Made by a program: the position numbers and the translations under genes. Positions 7,947 to 15,428 of a stretch of DNA of 26,394 bases are shown piece by piece. The first letter of the stretch is position 1. Each line of letters starts with the position of its first letter. A model generated the notes under the pieces. That model did not search any database, was not told where the DNA came from, and saw nothing but the letters and a program-made list of their open reading frames with translations. Origin of the DNA: a virus; the IMG/VR virus record IMGVR_UViG_3300031841_004925, positions 1 through 26,394 of that record; one strand, 5' to 3'.

Positions 7947-8986
7947 GTACACAACGAAGCCTAGACAGTCTGATTGCTCGCGCAGAAGCCAATCTGGTAT
8001 CTGAAACAGGGCAAAACAACACCGCAACCAAAGCGATAGCCGCTGCCATTGCTGGTGTCAGCTATGGGCAATATGGTTATCAAGATTTGCTCTTCAGACA
8101 GCTGCACCCAGAGACTTGCTCTGAAGAGTGGTTATACCTACACGCCAAGCGCCATAAAGCCCCTCGACTGCTGCCCACGTTCGCAACGGGCCGAGTACAG
8201 TTCACTGAGCTTGGTGGCACGGTGGTGATCAAGAAAGGCACCCGTTTAACGCATGCCAACCACGAGTACGAAACCACCAAAGAGCAATACAGCAACGTCC
8301 CCACTGACGTCATTGCGCTTGAATCTGGCGTGGATAGTAACCTCTCCGAAGGCGCGGTGCTTACGTTAAGCGAAGGGCTGAGCGGTATTGACCCAAACAG
8401 TGTGCTTTCACTTGGCATTGGCGGAGGCGCCAATATTGAAGAACTAGAGCACTGGCGAGTGCGTGTCATCGTTGCCTTTGAAAAGAACGAGCTGATTGGC
8501 AAAGCAGCAGATTACGAAGTGTGGGCGGTATCGGCTCACTCAGATGTGGATTTTGCTTGGGCGCTTGATAACACCCCACAACGAGGCATGGTTGAAGTGT
8601 ATATCGGTGCGCGAGAAAACAACCCAACGTTAAGCGGTGAAGTGGTCAAGTTGGTGCAAAACACGTTTGAACAAAATCGGCTTGCAGGTTGCCACCCATT
8701 TGCACACCTACCAGAGCAAGCGCCACTCAATATCGAGATCCAAGGTATTGAAGACCAAGAAGTACGAGACGATGTGGTCACTGCACTCGAAAACTTGGTG
8801 AAAGAGAAAATGGGCAACATCGAGGCGACAACCCAAAAGCCGGAGTCTATCACCAACACAGAAATTGTCTTAACTATCTCTACCGTGACCAACAACTTTA
8901 TTGTTCGCTCTCCAGTTGGAGAAGTCGCCATTGATAACAATCAGATACATGTATTAGGAGGCGTTACGTGGACACCTCCGACTTAA
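7943..8986 (+). CDS. Baseplate J protein, Mu gp47-like
   Basis: A 347-residue baseplate J/gp47 family protein, main wedge component. Seen are SLDSLIARAEANL at the N-terminus, EWLYLHAKRHKAPR (the W..R..I-type helix of the family), GTVVIKKGTRLTHANHEYETT, and the GGGANIEELEHWRVRV stretch that marks gp47 proteins. AVSAHSDVDFAWAL follows and a beta-rich C-terminus ends the protein. It overlaps gp46 by four bases and the gp48-like gene by about nineteen. Length and order are normal. Confidence 0.87.
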   Translation: MSTQRSLDSLIARAEANLVSETGQNNTATKAIAAAIAGVSYGQYGYQDLLFRQLHPETCSEEWLYLHAKRHKAPRLLPTFATGRVQFTELGGTVVIKKGTRLTHANHEYETTKEQYSNVPTDVIALESGVDSNLSEGAVLTLSEGLSGIDPNSVLSLGIGGGANIEELEHWRVRVIVAFEKNELIGKAADYEVWAVSAHSDVDFAWALDNTPQRGMVEVYIGARENNPTLSGEVVKLVQNTFEQNRLAGCHPFAHLPEQAPLNIEIQGIEDQEVRDDVVTALENLVKEKMGNIEATTQKPESITNTEIVLTISTVTNNFIVRSPVGEVAIDNNQIHVLGGVTWTPPT

Positions 8987-9498
8987 TTATTGAATACAGT
9001 GCCGGTGATTTTGAAGGCGCCTATCGTGGGCTATTACCCAAAGGCGAATATTGGCAAGACACCGAGAACGTAGAGCTTGCCAACACTATCCAAGGCATTG
9101 CCAAAGACTTCAAGCAAACCCATGACGAGATTGAACTGTCCCTATTGACTGAGTTTGAAGAGCAACAATTTGGTTGGAAGATTTCAGACTATCAACGGCT
9201 CTTGATGACTATGGGTTCAAACGGTTTTGTGTATGACGAGGTCGAAAGCCCAAACCTCATCAAAATAGACCTATATAGCTACAGCAATGACGCGGCCTTT
9301 AAAGCATTAGAAGAAAAACGACTGCCTCACACCGAGTTTCATTGGGTTTACCCATTAGCCAGTCGTGTCGCTATCAACCAAAATATCGCTATAACGTTTA
9401 CGCCTGAGTTTAACCAAGAACTGTCGATTAACGCCAACGCGCAATATCTATGTACCACGGCCATTACTTGGCTGCTAGAAATAGGAGGTGACTCGTGA
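8968..9498 (+). CDS. Baseplate/tail protein, Mu gp48-like (YmfQ, DUF2313)
   Basis: A 176-residue member of the YmfQ/gp48 family (DUF2313), which in Mu-like phages follows gp47 and corresponds to P2 gpI in linking baseplate to fibre. The family opening AYRGLLPKGEYW is clear at about residues 18-29, followed by IAKDFKQTHDEIELSLL and an acidic middle. The start is a GTG at 8968 within the end of gp47, with AGGAGG about six bases upstream. Its end overlaps the fibre gene by four bases (GTGA). Confidence 0.78.
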   Translation: MDTSDLIIEYSAGDFEGAYRGLLPKGEYWQDTENVELANTIQGIAKDFKQTHDEIELSLLTEFEEQQFGWKISDYQRLLMTMGSNGFVYDEVESPNLIKIDLYSYSNDAAFKALEEKRLPHTEFHWVYPLASRVAINQNIAITFTPEFNQELSINANAQYLCTTAITWLLEIGGDS

Positions 9499-10565
9499 AC
9501 CAATTACAAGCAATCCCAACAACGCACGGTTTGAGCATATTAACCAGTTCGCTTAAATCCACCATAAAGCAGTTTAAGTTGCTGGGTAATATTGGACCTG
9601 AATCGGCTGATGTGTATGAGTTCTACAGCTCTACTATTCATGCCAGTTATTACGATGAAAATGGAGTCCTAACATTTGAAATGCGTTTACCAACCGAAAC
9701 CCATTTTGATGAGTATATGTATAAGGTTCACATCGTTGATGATGCCAGTGCTGTAGTCATTGAGTGTGACACGCCAAAAATCGCACTGCCTAAAGGTATC
9801 GGGGGTATGTTGACATTGAAATCGACCGTCACGGGTAGCCCTGGTGATCTTGTTTTCCAAAACAGTGACTTTTTTACAGAAACTGAATTTATGGCTCGTT
9901 TTGCTTCTAAGATGCAGGCCATGCCATACGACCCCTCTCGAACTTACTCGACAGGTGAAACCTGCTATACGAAAGATGCTCACACAGGCGAACTCTCCTA
10001 CTGGCAATGGTATTCAAATGTTGAAATGCTTTCGGGTAAAGATCCACTAGACTCCAACAATCGATTTACTAATTGGTCAGACACAACCAAGCCACCTTAT
10101 TGGGTCCCTCATGTCTCTGGTGAAATTGGTTCAACCGTTTGGTTTGGCGGCACAATACCGCCAGAAACAATGCTAGTTGAAAATAATCAAGACGTACCTA
10201 AAGCGGTGTATTGGCGATTGGCGGCTAAGCGCCCAGAGCTTGTGGTTGGCAATGTGGTTCAACTACGTGAGTCTCAAGGACGTTATTTGCGTGCTGCTGA
10301 TAGTGCTGAGTACGTTGTAGGGCAAACCCACGAAGATGCGATACGTAATCTAAAAGGTGGCGTATCTTCTGTTTACTCTCCTATAAAAATGGATTCAGGC
10401 GTATTAGAGCTGAAAGAGTACGGAAGCAGTCCGGCTAAGGTAGGCGTCATAGGTGCTGACCCTGGAGGAAATCGTTCCATTGAGTTCGATGCATCTAAGA
10501 TGGTTCCGACAGCCAATCAAAACCAACCCGTAACGATGATTGAATGGAAGGGGCTCGTGATTTAA
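9495..10565 (+). CDS. Tail fibre protein, short, with aromatic carbohydrate-binding-like segment
   Basis: By position after the gp48-like gene this is the tail fibre, the host-receptor binding part. At 356 residues it is short for a P2 or Mu fibre. The N-terminal 130 or so residues (YYDENGVLTFEMRLPTET) look like the baseplate-attachment domain of P2 gpH-type fibres. A tryptophan- and tyrosine-rich block follows, including MPYDPSRTYSTGETCY and SYWQWYSN, then DPLDSNNRFTNW. It resembles a family 5/12-type carbohydrate-binding module, which often binds chitin. The start is a GTG with GGAGG close upstream. The stop overlaps the next ATG (TAATG). The fibre assignment is good; the sugar-binding reading is inference. 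Confidence 0.68.
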   Translation: MNQLQAIPTTHGLSILTSSLKSTIKQFKLLGNIGPESADVYEFYSSTIHASYYDENGVLTFEMRLPTETHFDEYMYKVHIVDDASAVVIECDTPKIALPKGIGGMLTLKSTVTGSPGDLVFQNSDFFTETEFMARFASKMQAMPYDPSRTYSTGETCYTKDAHTGELSYWQWYSNVEMLSGKDPLDSNNRFTNWSDTTKPPYWVPHVSGEIGSTVWFGGTIPPETMLVENNQDVPKAVYWRLAAKRPELVVGNVVQLRESQGRYLRAADSAEYVVGQTHEDAIRNLKGGVSSVYSPIKMDSGVLELKEYGSSPAKVGVIGADPGGNRSIEFDASKMVPTANQNQPVTMIEWKGLVI

Positions 10566-11122
10566 TGACTCAATATTATTACCAATACGATAAAGTAACC
10601 AGGGTTGTCATGCATAAGCCTATTTCTGCTTTCATTGGCTCCAAATTACCACAAGTTCCCCGCGATGCGCTGACTATAGAGCCGCTACGAAAAAAAGAAG
10701 GCTTTGTAGTAATAGCTTGTGAATTTGACGAACGTGGTAAGCCATTCCTGACTAAATACATCGAAGATCATCGTGGCGAAATCATTTATGACCAAACGAA
10801 TTGCAACAAATCTGAAACCGTTACCGAACTGGGTGAAATAAAAGAAGGTTGGACAGAGCTAAAACCTATTACTCAATTTGACGAGTGGATTAACAACGAT
10901 TGGGTAACCAACCAAAGTAATAAATACATCGCTGAATATAACCAAGTCGACAACGTTCGCCGTGGGCTATACGCTCAGATATGCGATCCCTTAATTGCTG
11001 AAGCCAACATCAAACGCTTACAAGGATTTGAAGATGATGCCCAAGCAATAGAAGCTCAAGTGTTAGCTGCCCGTAACAAAATCCAAACAGAAAATCCTTG
11101 GCCAACACCGCCTTCCAACTAA
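10565..11122 (+). CDS. Putative tail fibre assembly or accessory protein
   Basis: A 185-residue protein directly downstream of the fibre gene and coupled to it through TAATG, the usual place for a fibre chaperone (P2 gpG, Tfa). The N-terminal 90 residues are beta-rich with no motif I can name. The C-terminal part (RRGLYAQICDPLIAEANIKR, then a short helix and ENPWPTPP) resembles the C-terminal helix-rich segment seen in many fibre assembly and fibre-associated proteins. It is the last gene of the baseplate operon, followed at once by a strong terminator. The function is inferred mainly from position. Confidence 0.5.
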   Translation: MTQYYYQYDKVTRVVMHKPISAFIGSKLPQVPRDALTIEPLRKKEGFVVIACEFDERGKPFLTKYIEDHRGEIIYDQTNCNKSETVTELGEIKEGWTELKPITQFDEWINNDWVTNQSNKYIAEYNQVDNVRRGLYAQICDPLIAEANIKRLQGFEDDAQAIEAQVLAARNKIQTENPWPTPPSN

Positions 11123-11136
11123 TCCCAACCTTATTC

Positions 11137-11162
11137 AAACCCAGCCATTGCGCTGGGTTTTC
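11137..11162 (+). terminator. Terminator of the baseplate operon
   Basis: AAACCCAGC (11137-11145), loop CATTGC, GCTGGGTTT (11152-11160) and further T residues form a classical intrinsic terminator 15 bases after the fibre accessory gene. Confidence 0.85.
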
Positions 11163-11249
11163 TACATTTTCCATCTAGAATTCGCTTCAATATCCGCCAC
11201 TTAACCACCACGGTAAACTAAGCCTAGTTCATTACATTAGGTCGCCAGC

Positions 11250-11666
11250 ATGGAAACATTAGCCACAACACTTATTAAGAAACATGAAGGTCTTCGACTT
11301 AAGCCGTATCGATGCAGTGTGGGGAAACTCACCATTGGGTATGGTCGAAACCTCAGTGATGTTGGGATTACTCAAGCTGAAGCTGAGTTGCTACTCAAAC
11401 ACAATATCGATGGTGTGATTAAACAAGCTGAAACCTTGTCTTTCTTCAGTTCACTTAACGACGTTCGGCAAGCCGTAATTGTCGACATGATCTTCAATAT
11501 GGGCTTTCCACGCTTTAACCAATTCAAAAAGACCATTGCTTCGATTGAACAAGAAGCTTGGCAAGCGGCCGCAAACGAAATGTTAAACAGTCGCTGGGCA
11601 AGACAAGTGGGTAACCGATCTAAAACACTCAGTGACATGATGCGTTATGGAACTGAACCAAAATAA
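11250..11666 (+). CDS. Phage endolysin, T4-type lysozyme (GH24)
   Basis: A 138-residue muramidase that cleaves the peptidoglycan glycan strand at lysis. The GH24 catalytic stretch is at residues 12-33: HEGLRLKPYRCSVGKLTIGY. E13 is the acid, T28 matches Thr26 of T4 lysozyme, and Cys22 stands where T4 has Asp20, a substitution found in other phage GH24 enzymes. LLLKHNI, the central helices and the SRWARQVGNRSK segment follow as usual. There is no signal peptide or signal-anchor, so a holin is needed for release. It lies between a terminator and two small membrane-type genes, forming a lysis cassette. Confidence 0.9.
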   Translation: METLATTLIKKHEGLRLKPYRCSVGKLTIGYGRNLSDVGITQAEAELLLKHNIDGVIKQAETLSFFSSLNDVRQAVIVDMIFNMGFPRFNQFKKTIASIEQEAWQAAANEMLNSRWARQVGNRSKTLSDMMRYGTEPK

Positions 11667-11681
11667 AAGTAAGGAATGGTT

Positions 11682-11912
11682 ATGAATTTTATTACCGGGA
11701 TTTTAGGCAAAACACTCTGGGATGTGGTGAAAGGCTTAGTCTTACAGGTCGCATGGAAAGTAATTCTAGAGCGTTTTGCCTCTCGACTTGTGATTTGGGG
11801 GCTAGAGAAGATTAAAACTCTCACAACGAACGATGTAACCCAAGAAACTGTATCTGACATTATTTATTCACTGAAAGGTAAAAAACTGAAAGAGGTCGAA
11901 CAATGGGAATGA
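11682..11912 (+). CDS. Small lysis-cassette protein, hydrophobic N-terminal half
   Basis: A 76-residue protein between the endolysin and a small membrane protein. The N-terminal half is hydrophobic and amphipathic (TLWDVVKGLVLQVAWKVILE), followed by a charged C-terminal half ending VEQWE. I do not recognise a named family. Position suggests a role with the holin, but there is no single clean transmembrane helix. The ATG at 11682 is preferred to the one at 11676 because AAGGA (11671-11675) is then six bases away. It overlaps the following gene by ten bases. Confidence 0.55.
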   Translation: MNFITGILGKTLWDVVKGLVLQVAWKVILERFASRLVIWGLEKIKTLTTNDVTQETVSDIIYSLKGKKLKEVEQWE

Positions 11913-12154
11913 CACTAGATCCGAACTGGCTTAACGTGGTGATAGCCTTTTGTACTTTTGTCACCCTTATCCTCAGTTTGCTAATCGGTTATCTGTTTCG
12001 ACTGTCTAAAGAGCTTGGCGAGCACAAAACTCACGTAGCAGAAACCTATGCCACCAAAGATGATGTCAAAGAGTTGGGAGATAGAATAGAGCGCAGTATG
12101 GTGAAAGAGTTTGACCGCCTACACACCTTACTCCAAGGCAAAGAAGTCGTATAA
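11903..12154 (+). CDS. Small membrane protein with coiled coil, putative holin or lysis regulator
   Basis: An 83-residue protein with one clear membrane helix near residues 9-31 (LNVVIAFCTFVTLILSLLIGY), then a basic and acidic helical tail that includes HKTHVAETYATKDDVKELGD, likely a coiled coil. One membrane span with a coiled coil, next to an endolysin, is seen in holin-like and holin-modulating proteins of many phages. The XhlA type has the reverse order. The start ATG at 11903 lies eight bases after AGAGG; a second ATG at 11909 overlaps the upstream stop. A strong terminator follows. The holin role is inferred from context. Confidence 0.6.
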   Translation: MGMTLDPNWLNVVIAFCTFVTLILSLLIGYLFRLSKELGEHKTHVAETYATKDDVKELGDRIERSMVKEFDRLHTLLQGKEVV

Positions 12155-12155
12155 A

Positions 12156-12186
12156 AATACCGCCTAAGTTAGGGCGGTATTTTTTT
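12156..12186 (+). terminator. Terminator of the lysis genes
   Basis: AATACCGCC (12156-12164) pairs with GGCGGTATT (12173-12181) and is followed by a run of seven T to 12186. It starts two bases after the last lysis gene and is a strong intrinsic terminator that keeps rightward transcription out of the convergent portal operon. Confidence 0.9.
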
Positions 12187-12192
12187 GTATAA

Positions 12193-12504
12193 TTACTCTA
12201 TTGAATCAGCAGCCTGCTTCAACTTAAATGATAAAATTTCTAAACAATTTTTTATCTGACTATCGTAATAATCTTCCAGAAATTGTTCCATTTTTTTTTG
12301 CTCTTCTGGCGACATTGTTAACATCATCCTTTGCGCACTTTCGAGGCCATACTCCATACATGATTTAACAACCTTCATAGCATGTTCTTGCGCTCGTTCT
12401 AAACCATCACCTTGGGCATCATTTGATGCCCAAGTTAAGTTTGAGGTCAAAGCTACGAATAAATAAAACATAGGTTTAGTTAAGTGCACTAAAACACCCG
12501 TCAA
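12193..12504 (-). CDS. Small exported protein of unknown function (cargo gene)
   Basis: A 103-residue protein downstream of the portal gene on the same strand, where P2 has no gene. The N-terminal KPMFYLFVALTSNLTWASND reads as a signal peptide with cleavage likely after TWA, leaving about 77 residues of charged, helical mature protein with two cysteines (KSCMEY and KNCLEI). The start is a TTG at 12504, preceded by GGGGGA about thirteen bases away; an internal ATG at 12471 would begin inside the hydrophobic core. It is AT-rich compared with the portal gene. A secreted small helical protein could be a lysogenic-conversion or superinfection factor. No family is recognised. Confidence 0.6.
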   Translation of the reverse strand: MTGVLVHLTKPMFYLFVALTSNLTWASNDAQGDGLERAQEHAMKVVKSCMEYGLESAQRMMLTMSPEEQKKMEQFLEDYYDSQIKNCLEILSFKLKQAADSIE

Positions 12505-12552
12505 TAAAGTAAAAATCCCCCTTAATAATAGACGACAATAGACTGCATATAG

Positions 12553-13521
12553 TTATACTGCATTCAACTTTTTATATTCATTTGGCATTATCACCTCACT
12601 CCCCACAACATCGTTCAACTCCTGCATCATATCAATCAGCGGTAACAACTCGTTTTTGTGGAACAGCCAATCGACCTTGTTCAAATCGAGTGACGTAATA
12701 CTCTCGCGTCGAATGCTCATCAACTCGATTGGCACACGGTGAACCGAAAGCACCTCGTTCATGGTTTGGTTCTTTACTTCTTTGTATGAGTCTTTGGCTT
12801 CCACCTGACCAATTGGCTTGAGCTCTGGAGCTTTGGTGTCTTTACCTTTGGCATTCACAAACAAGTTTTTAAATGCCATGCCTTCTTGAGCCTGCAGTTG
12901 CTTCTTAATGGCTTTTTCTTGTTTCTCTGTCATGGTTGGCTCATTCATATACAGCAAGTAACCTGCATGGTTACCGTTACGGTAGTACTGACGACGAAAC
13001 AAGGTGGCATCATCGTTCAACCAGATAGAGGTCAAAGAGCTAATGTGACTCGGCAAACCATAAAGCTCTTGCGCCACATCGTAATCGCCCAAATGGAACA
13101 CTTGGCCGTTCTTGTAGTCGATGCGCCCGTCATCATCGTAAGCTCTTGGTTTATACGTCCAACCTAAGTCTTCACGTCTGCGCATATACAGTGCTGGTAT
13201 ATGTTTCAGCTTGATAGGCTCCCCCAACCCTCCATAGCCACGAATAACCTGTAAGTAAGCGTTGCCAAAGGTTAAGTAGTCTTGAATAAAGCGCTTTGCA
13301 TCTTGGCGTGAGAGCAATCCACTCAGCGCAATGGCATGCATTAACGTATTGCGCTTAAACTCAATCGCACTCGAATGCATCGGGTTCGTGCGCAGTGCTT
13401 TGGCTAAGGTATCGAGCGCAATCGGTGGTTCGTATAAACCATCAACCAACGCCACTTCTAAATAGCTGAGAATGTCGCTGTTCATCACGCTCACGGGGTT
13501 AGAAAATTCAATCTCTATCAC
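12553..13521 (-). CDS. Q: Portal protein, P2 gpQ-like (PBSX-type portal family)
   Basis: Forms the dodecameric ring at one capsid vertex through which DNA is packaged and to which the tail joins. The 322-residue protein shows the P2 portal pattern: NPMHSSAIEFKRNTL near residue 47, FGNAYLQVIRGYGG (92-105), YDVAQELYGLPSHISSL near 147-163, FRRQYYRNGNHAGYLLYM, and HRVPIELMSI late in the protein. The start is a GTG with GGAGAGG upstream. It is downstream of the large terminase on the minus strand, as P and Q are in P2. Slightly shorter than the usual P2-like portal of about 340 residues. Confidence 0.9.
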   Translation of the reverse strand: MIEIEFSNPVSVMNSDILSYLEVALVDGLYEPPIALDTLAKALRTNPMHSSAIEFKRNTLMHAIALSGLLSRQDAKRFIQDYLTFGNAYLQVIRGYGGLGEPIKLKHIPALYMRRREDLGWTYKPRAYDDDGRIDYKNGQVFHLGDYDVAQELYGLPSHISSLTSIWLNDDATLFRRQYYRNGNHAGYLLYMNEPTMTEKQEKAIKKQLQAQEGMAFKNLFVNAKGKDTKAPELKPIGQVEAKDSYKEVKNQTMNEVLSVHRVPIELMSIRRESITSLDLNKVDWLFHKNELLPLIDMMQELNDVVGSEVIMPNEYKKLNAV

Positions 13522-13542
13522 TTGGCCTCTCCAATAATTAGG

Positions 13543-15294
13543 CTAGAAGAACTCGACACTGGTGTTGGTGTCATTGTTTATATCAATCGGCTCCCAACGC
13601 ATCACATGCATCGAAGCCCAGGCTAAATCGGCATGAGAGCCAATTTTGCTCCGGTTGGAAACAAAGGTAATTTGGTTACTCACCTTGGTGGTCTGCTGAC
13701 GAATCATTAAGAACGAGTGAACGAGATCATCCCATTCCGCTTCAAACTGTAAGCGGCCACTGTTAATGATTTCTCTCGACTTATAGGCCATCAATCGTTT
13801 CACTTCGGGTGAATAATCCAGCTCGACCAGAGCTGGGTAAAACTTACGAACCAGCTCAGCGGTAGCCGAGCCTACGCCACTGGTATCCATGGCCATGTAC
13901 ACCACATTGTATTTCTCAGTAATACCGCGAATGGTTTCTGCCTGTTGCTCATAGCTAGAGCCTTTAAGGCGAACCCGCTCAATAAATCGGAACACGCCGC
14001 CTTTACGTTTAGGTTTCAGCGCCACCACTAAGCCTGCATCATCCGAGCTTTCACCCGTTCCGCCACCTCTTGGGTCATAACCGACCAAAACTTCTGCGTT
14101 ACCTACTGGCCTTGCTTTCTCGTGGTCGACATCTTTCCAAAGAGAACTGTCTGCCTTACAGGCCAGTAGCGCCTTAAGCGAGAAGAATGAAGCGCTGTCA
14201 TCCAAAAACTTACAACGCAATAGGTTGTCGAAAATCTCTTTAACTGGATATTTGCGCTTGAGCTTATCCATGTTGAAGAAGGTCGCGCCTTTCTTAATCG
14301 CATCATCCACAGTGATCATTTGACGGAAGATAAAATCAACACCCAAAGCGCCGGCTTTTAGCGCCTTGTGGCTAATATCAATGCCGTGCTCTTTCTTGCC
14401 TTGCCATTTCGGGTAGGCTTCATGGGCCATGGTAGAAGGTGTCGAAATGTAAGTGGTGCGGAACTGCGATTGCATCGACATACCGCCCGCGTAATTATCC
14501 AAATCCGCAAAGCCTGGGATCCAGAACACCTCGTCCCAATACATGTGGCCGTTAAAACCTTGAGAGGTCGCTACGTTGGTGGACATAAAACCAAGGTTCG
14601 CGCCGTTGCTGAGCTCGATGTCGTCCTTACCTTTTAGGTCAACTTCACCAATCTCTAGCGCAAACTTACGAATGTAGTTTTTGAAGATGTAGGACTGCTT
14701 TTTCGACGCAGAGATAAACACCTGGTTGTCGCCAGTCAGCACCGCATCTTCAAACGCTTCAAAGGCAAAATAGAACGTAAGACCAATCTGACGCGACTTA
14801 AGATAAAAGCGTACTTCATTGATCTCATCGTTTTGCTTATGGCCATGAATGTCCTTTTGGTATTCGAAGAAGGTTTTCTCGCGATATTCGTCCAACATCT
14901 CTTTGGTGATGTGGGATACATCGTTCTTCGTCTTATTTGGCTTACGACCCCGCTTTTGTTCGCCTTCGTTTCGGCCAGCTGGTCGGTTGCGCCTTTGCTC
15001 AGCTTCATCACGTTTGAATTGCTGTTCGAGCAACATCTTGAGCTCACGCTCTTGGCTCTCAAGCTTTTGGTCAACCCACATCAAGTAAGCAATGCGCTGT
15101 CTCATCATTAATTCGACGGGCGCGTCATCCCTCAGCGTTTTCCAATCAAACTGAGTTATCCATTTTTGAACCGTGCGAGTGGCCACACTAACCGATTCTG
15201 CAATTTCAGAAGGCTTACGTTGGCGTAAAAACAGTCCCAAAGCTTTCGTTTGGTCGGCGGTATAGAGCGGTTCGCTAACAACATTATTTTCCAT
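13543..15294 (-). CDS. P: Terminase large subunit, P2 gpP-like (ATPase and nuclease)
   Basis: DNA-packaging motor and nuclease, 583 residues. The N-terminus has a helix-turn-helix (KPSEIAESVSVATRTVQKWI, residues 27-46) like P2 gpP. The ATPase centre shows the P2-type Walker A variant KSRQIGLTFYFA (166-177) and a Walker B MYWDEVFW with D254 and E255. The C-terminal RNase H-like nuclease has VGYDPRGGGTGESSDDAG and MAMDTSGVGSAT, and the final acid in GSHADLAWASMH. It diverges from the scaffold gene with 134 bases between them, and the portal gene follows. The small subunit gene, adjacent to N and L in P2, is displaced here. Confidence 0.92.
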   Translation of the reverse strand: MENNVVSEPLYTADQTKALGLFLRQRKPSEIAESVSVATRTVQKWITQFDWKTLRDDAPVELMMRQRIAYLMWVDQKLESQERELKMLLEQQFKRDEAEQRRNRPAGRNEGEQKRGRKPNKTKNDVSHITKEMLDEYREKTFFEYQKDIHGHKQNDEINEVRFYLKSRQIGLTFYFAFEAFEDAVLTGDNQVFISASKKQSYIFKNYIRKFALEIGEVDLKGKDDIELSNGANLGFMSTNVATSQGFNGHMYWDEVFWIPGFADLDNYAGGMSMQSQFRTTYISTPSTMAHEAYPKWQGKKEHGIDISHKALKAGALGVDFIFRQMITVDDAIKKGATFFNMDKLKRKYPVKEIFDNLLRCKFLDDSASFFSLKALLACKADSSLWKDVDHEKARPVGNAEVLVGYDPRGGGTGESSDDAGLVVALKPKRKGGVFRFIERVRLKGSSYEQQAETIRGITEKYNVVYMAMDTSGVGSATAELVRKFYPALVELDYSPEVKRLMAYKSREIINSGRLQFEAEWDDLVHSFLMIRQQTTKVSNQITFVSNRSKIGSHADLAWASMHVMRWEPIDINNDTNTSVEFF

Positions 15295-15348
15295 GTTTGC
15301 ATAGTGCTACAGCACCGGTGATTACTCAGCTTGAACGATTTCTATATC
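15294..15348 (+). promoter_or_regulatory. Candidate Ogr-activated late promoter for the head operon
   Basis: TGT (15294-15296), twelve bases, then ACA (15309-15311) is an exact match to the P2 Ogr/Delta dyad. TATATC at 15343-15348 is a plausible -10, placing the dyad centre about 53 bases before the expected start, close to the -55 known for P2 late promoters. No good -35 is present, as in activator-dependent late promoters. A second, imperfect dyad with an eleven-base gap (TGT at 15352, ACA ending 15368) could serve the divergent terminase gene, but its geometry is poorer. Confidence 0.6.
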
Positions 15349-15428
15349 AAGTGTTTAGAACTAGGACAAATACAAAAAGGCGGATGCATTGGGTAAATTG
15401 GAATCATCGAATTTAGGAGAGTTTAGGC

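Noticed and set aside
15352-15368. TGT-N11-ACA as an Ogr box for the divergent terminase gene
   Set aside because: The gap is one base short and the only -10 candidate would put the site near -48; not listed as a separate feature.
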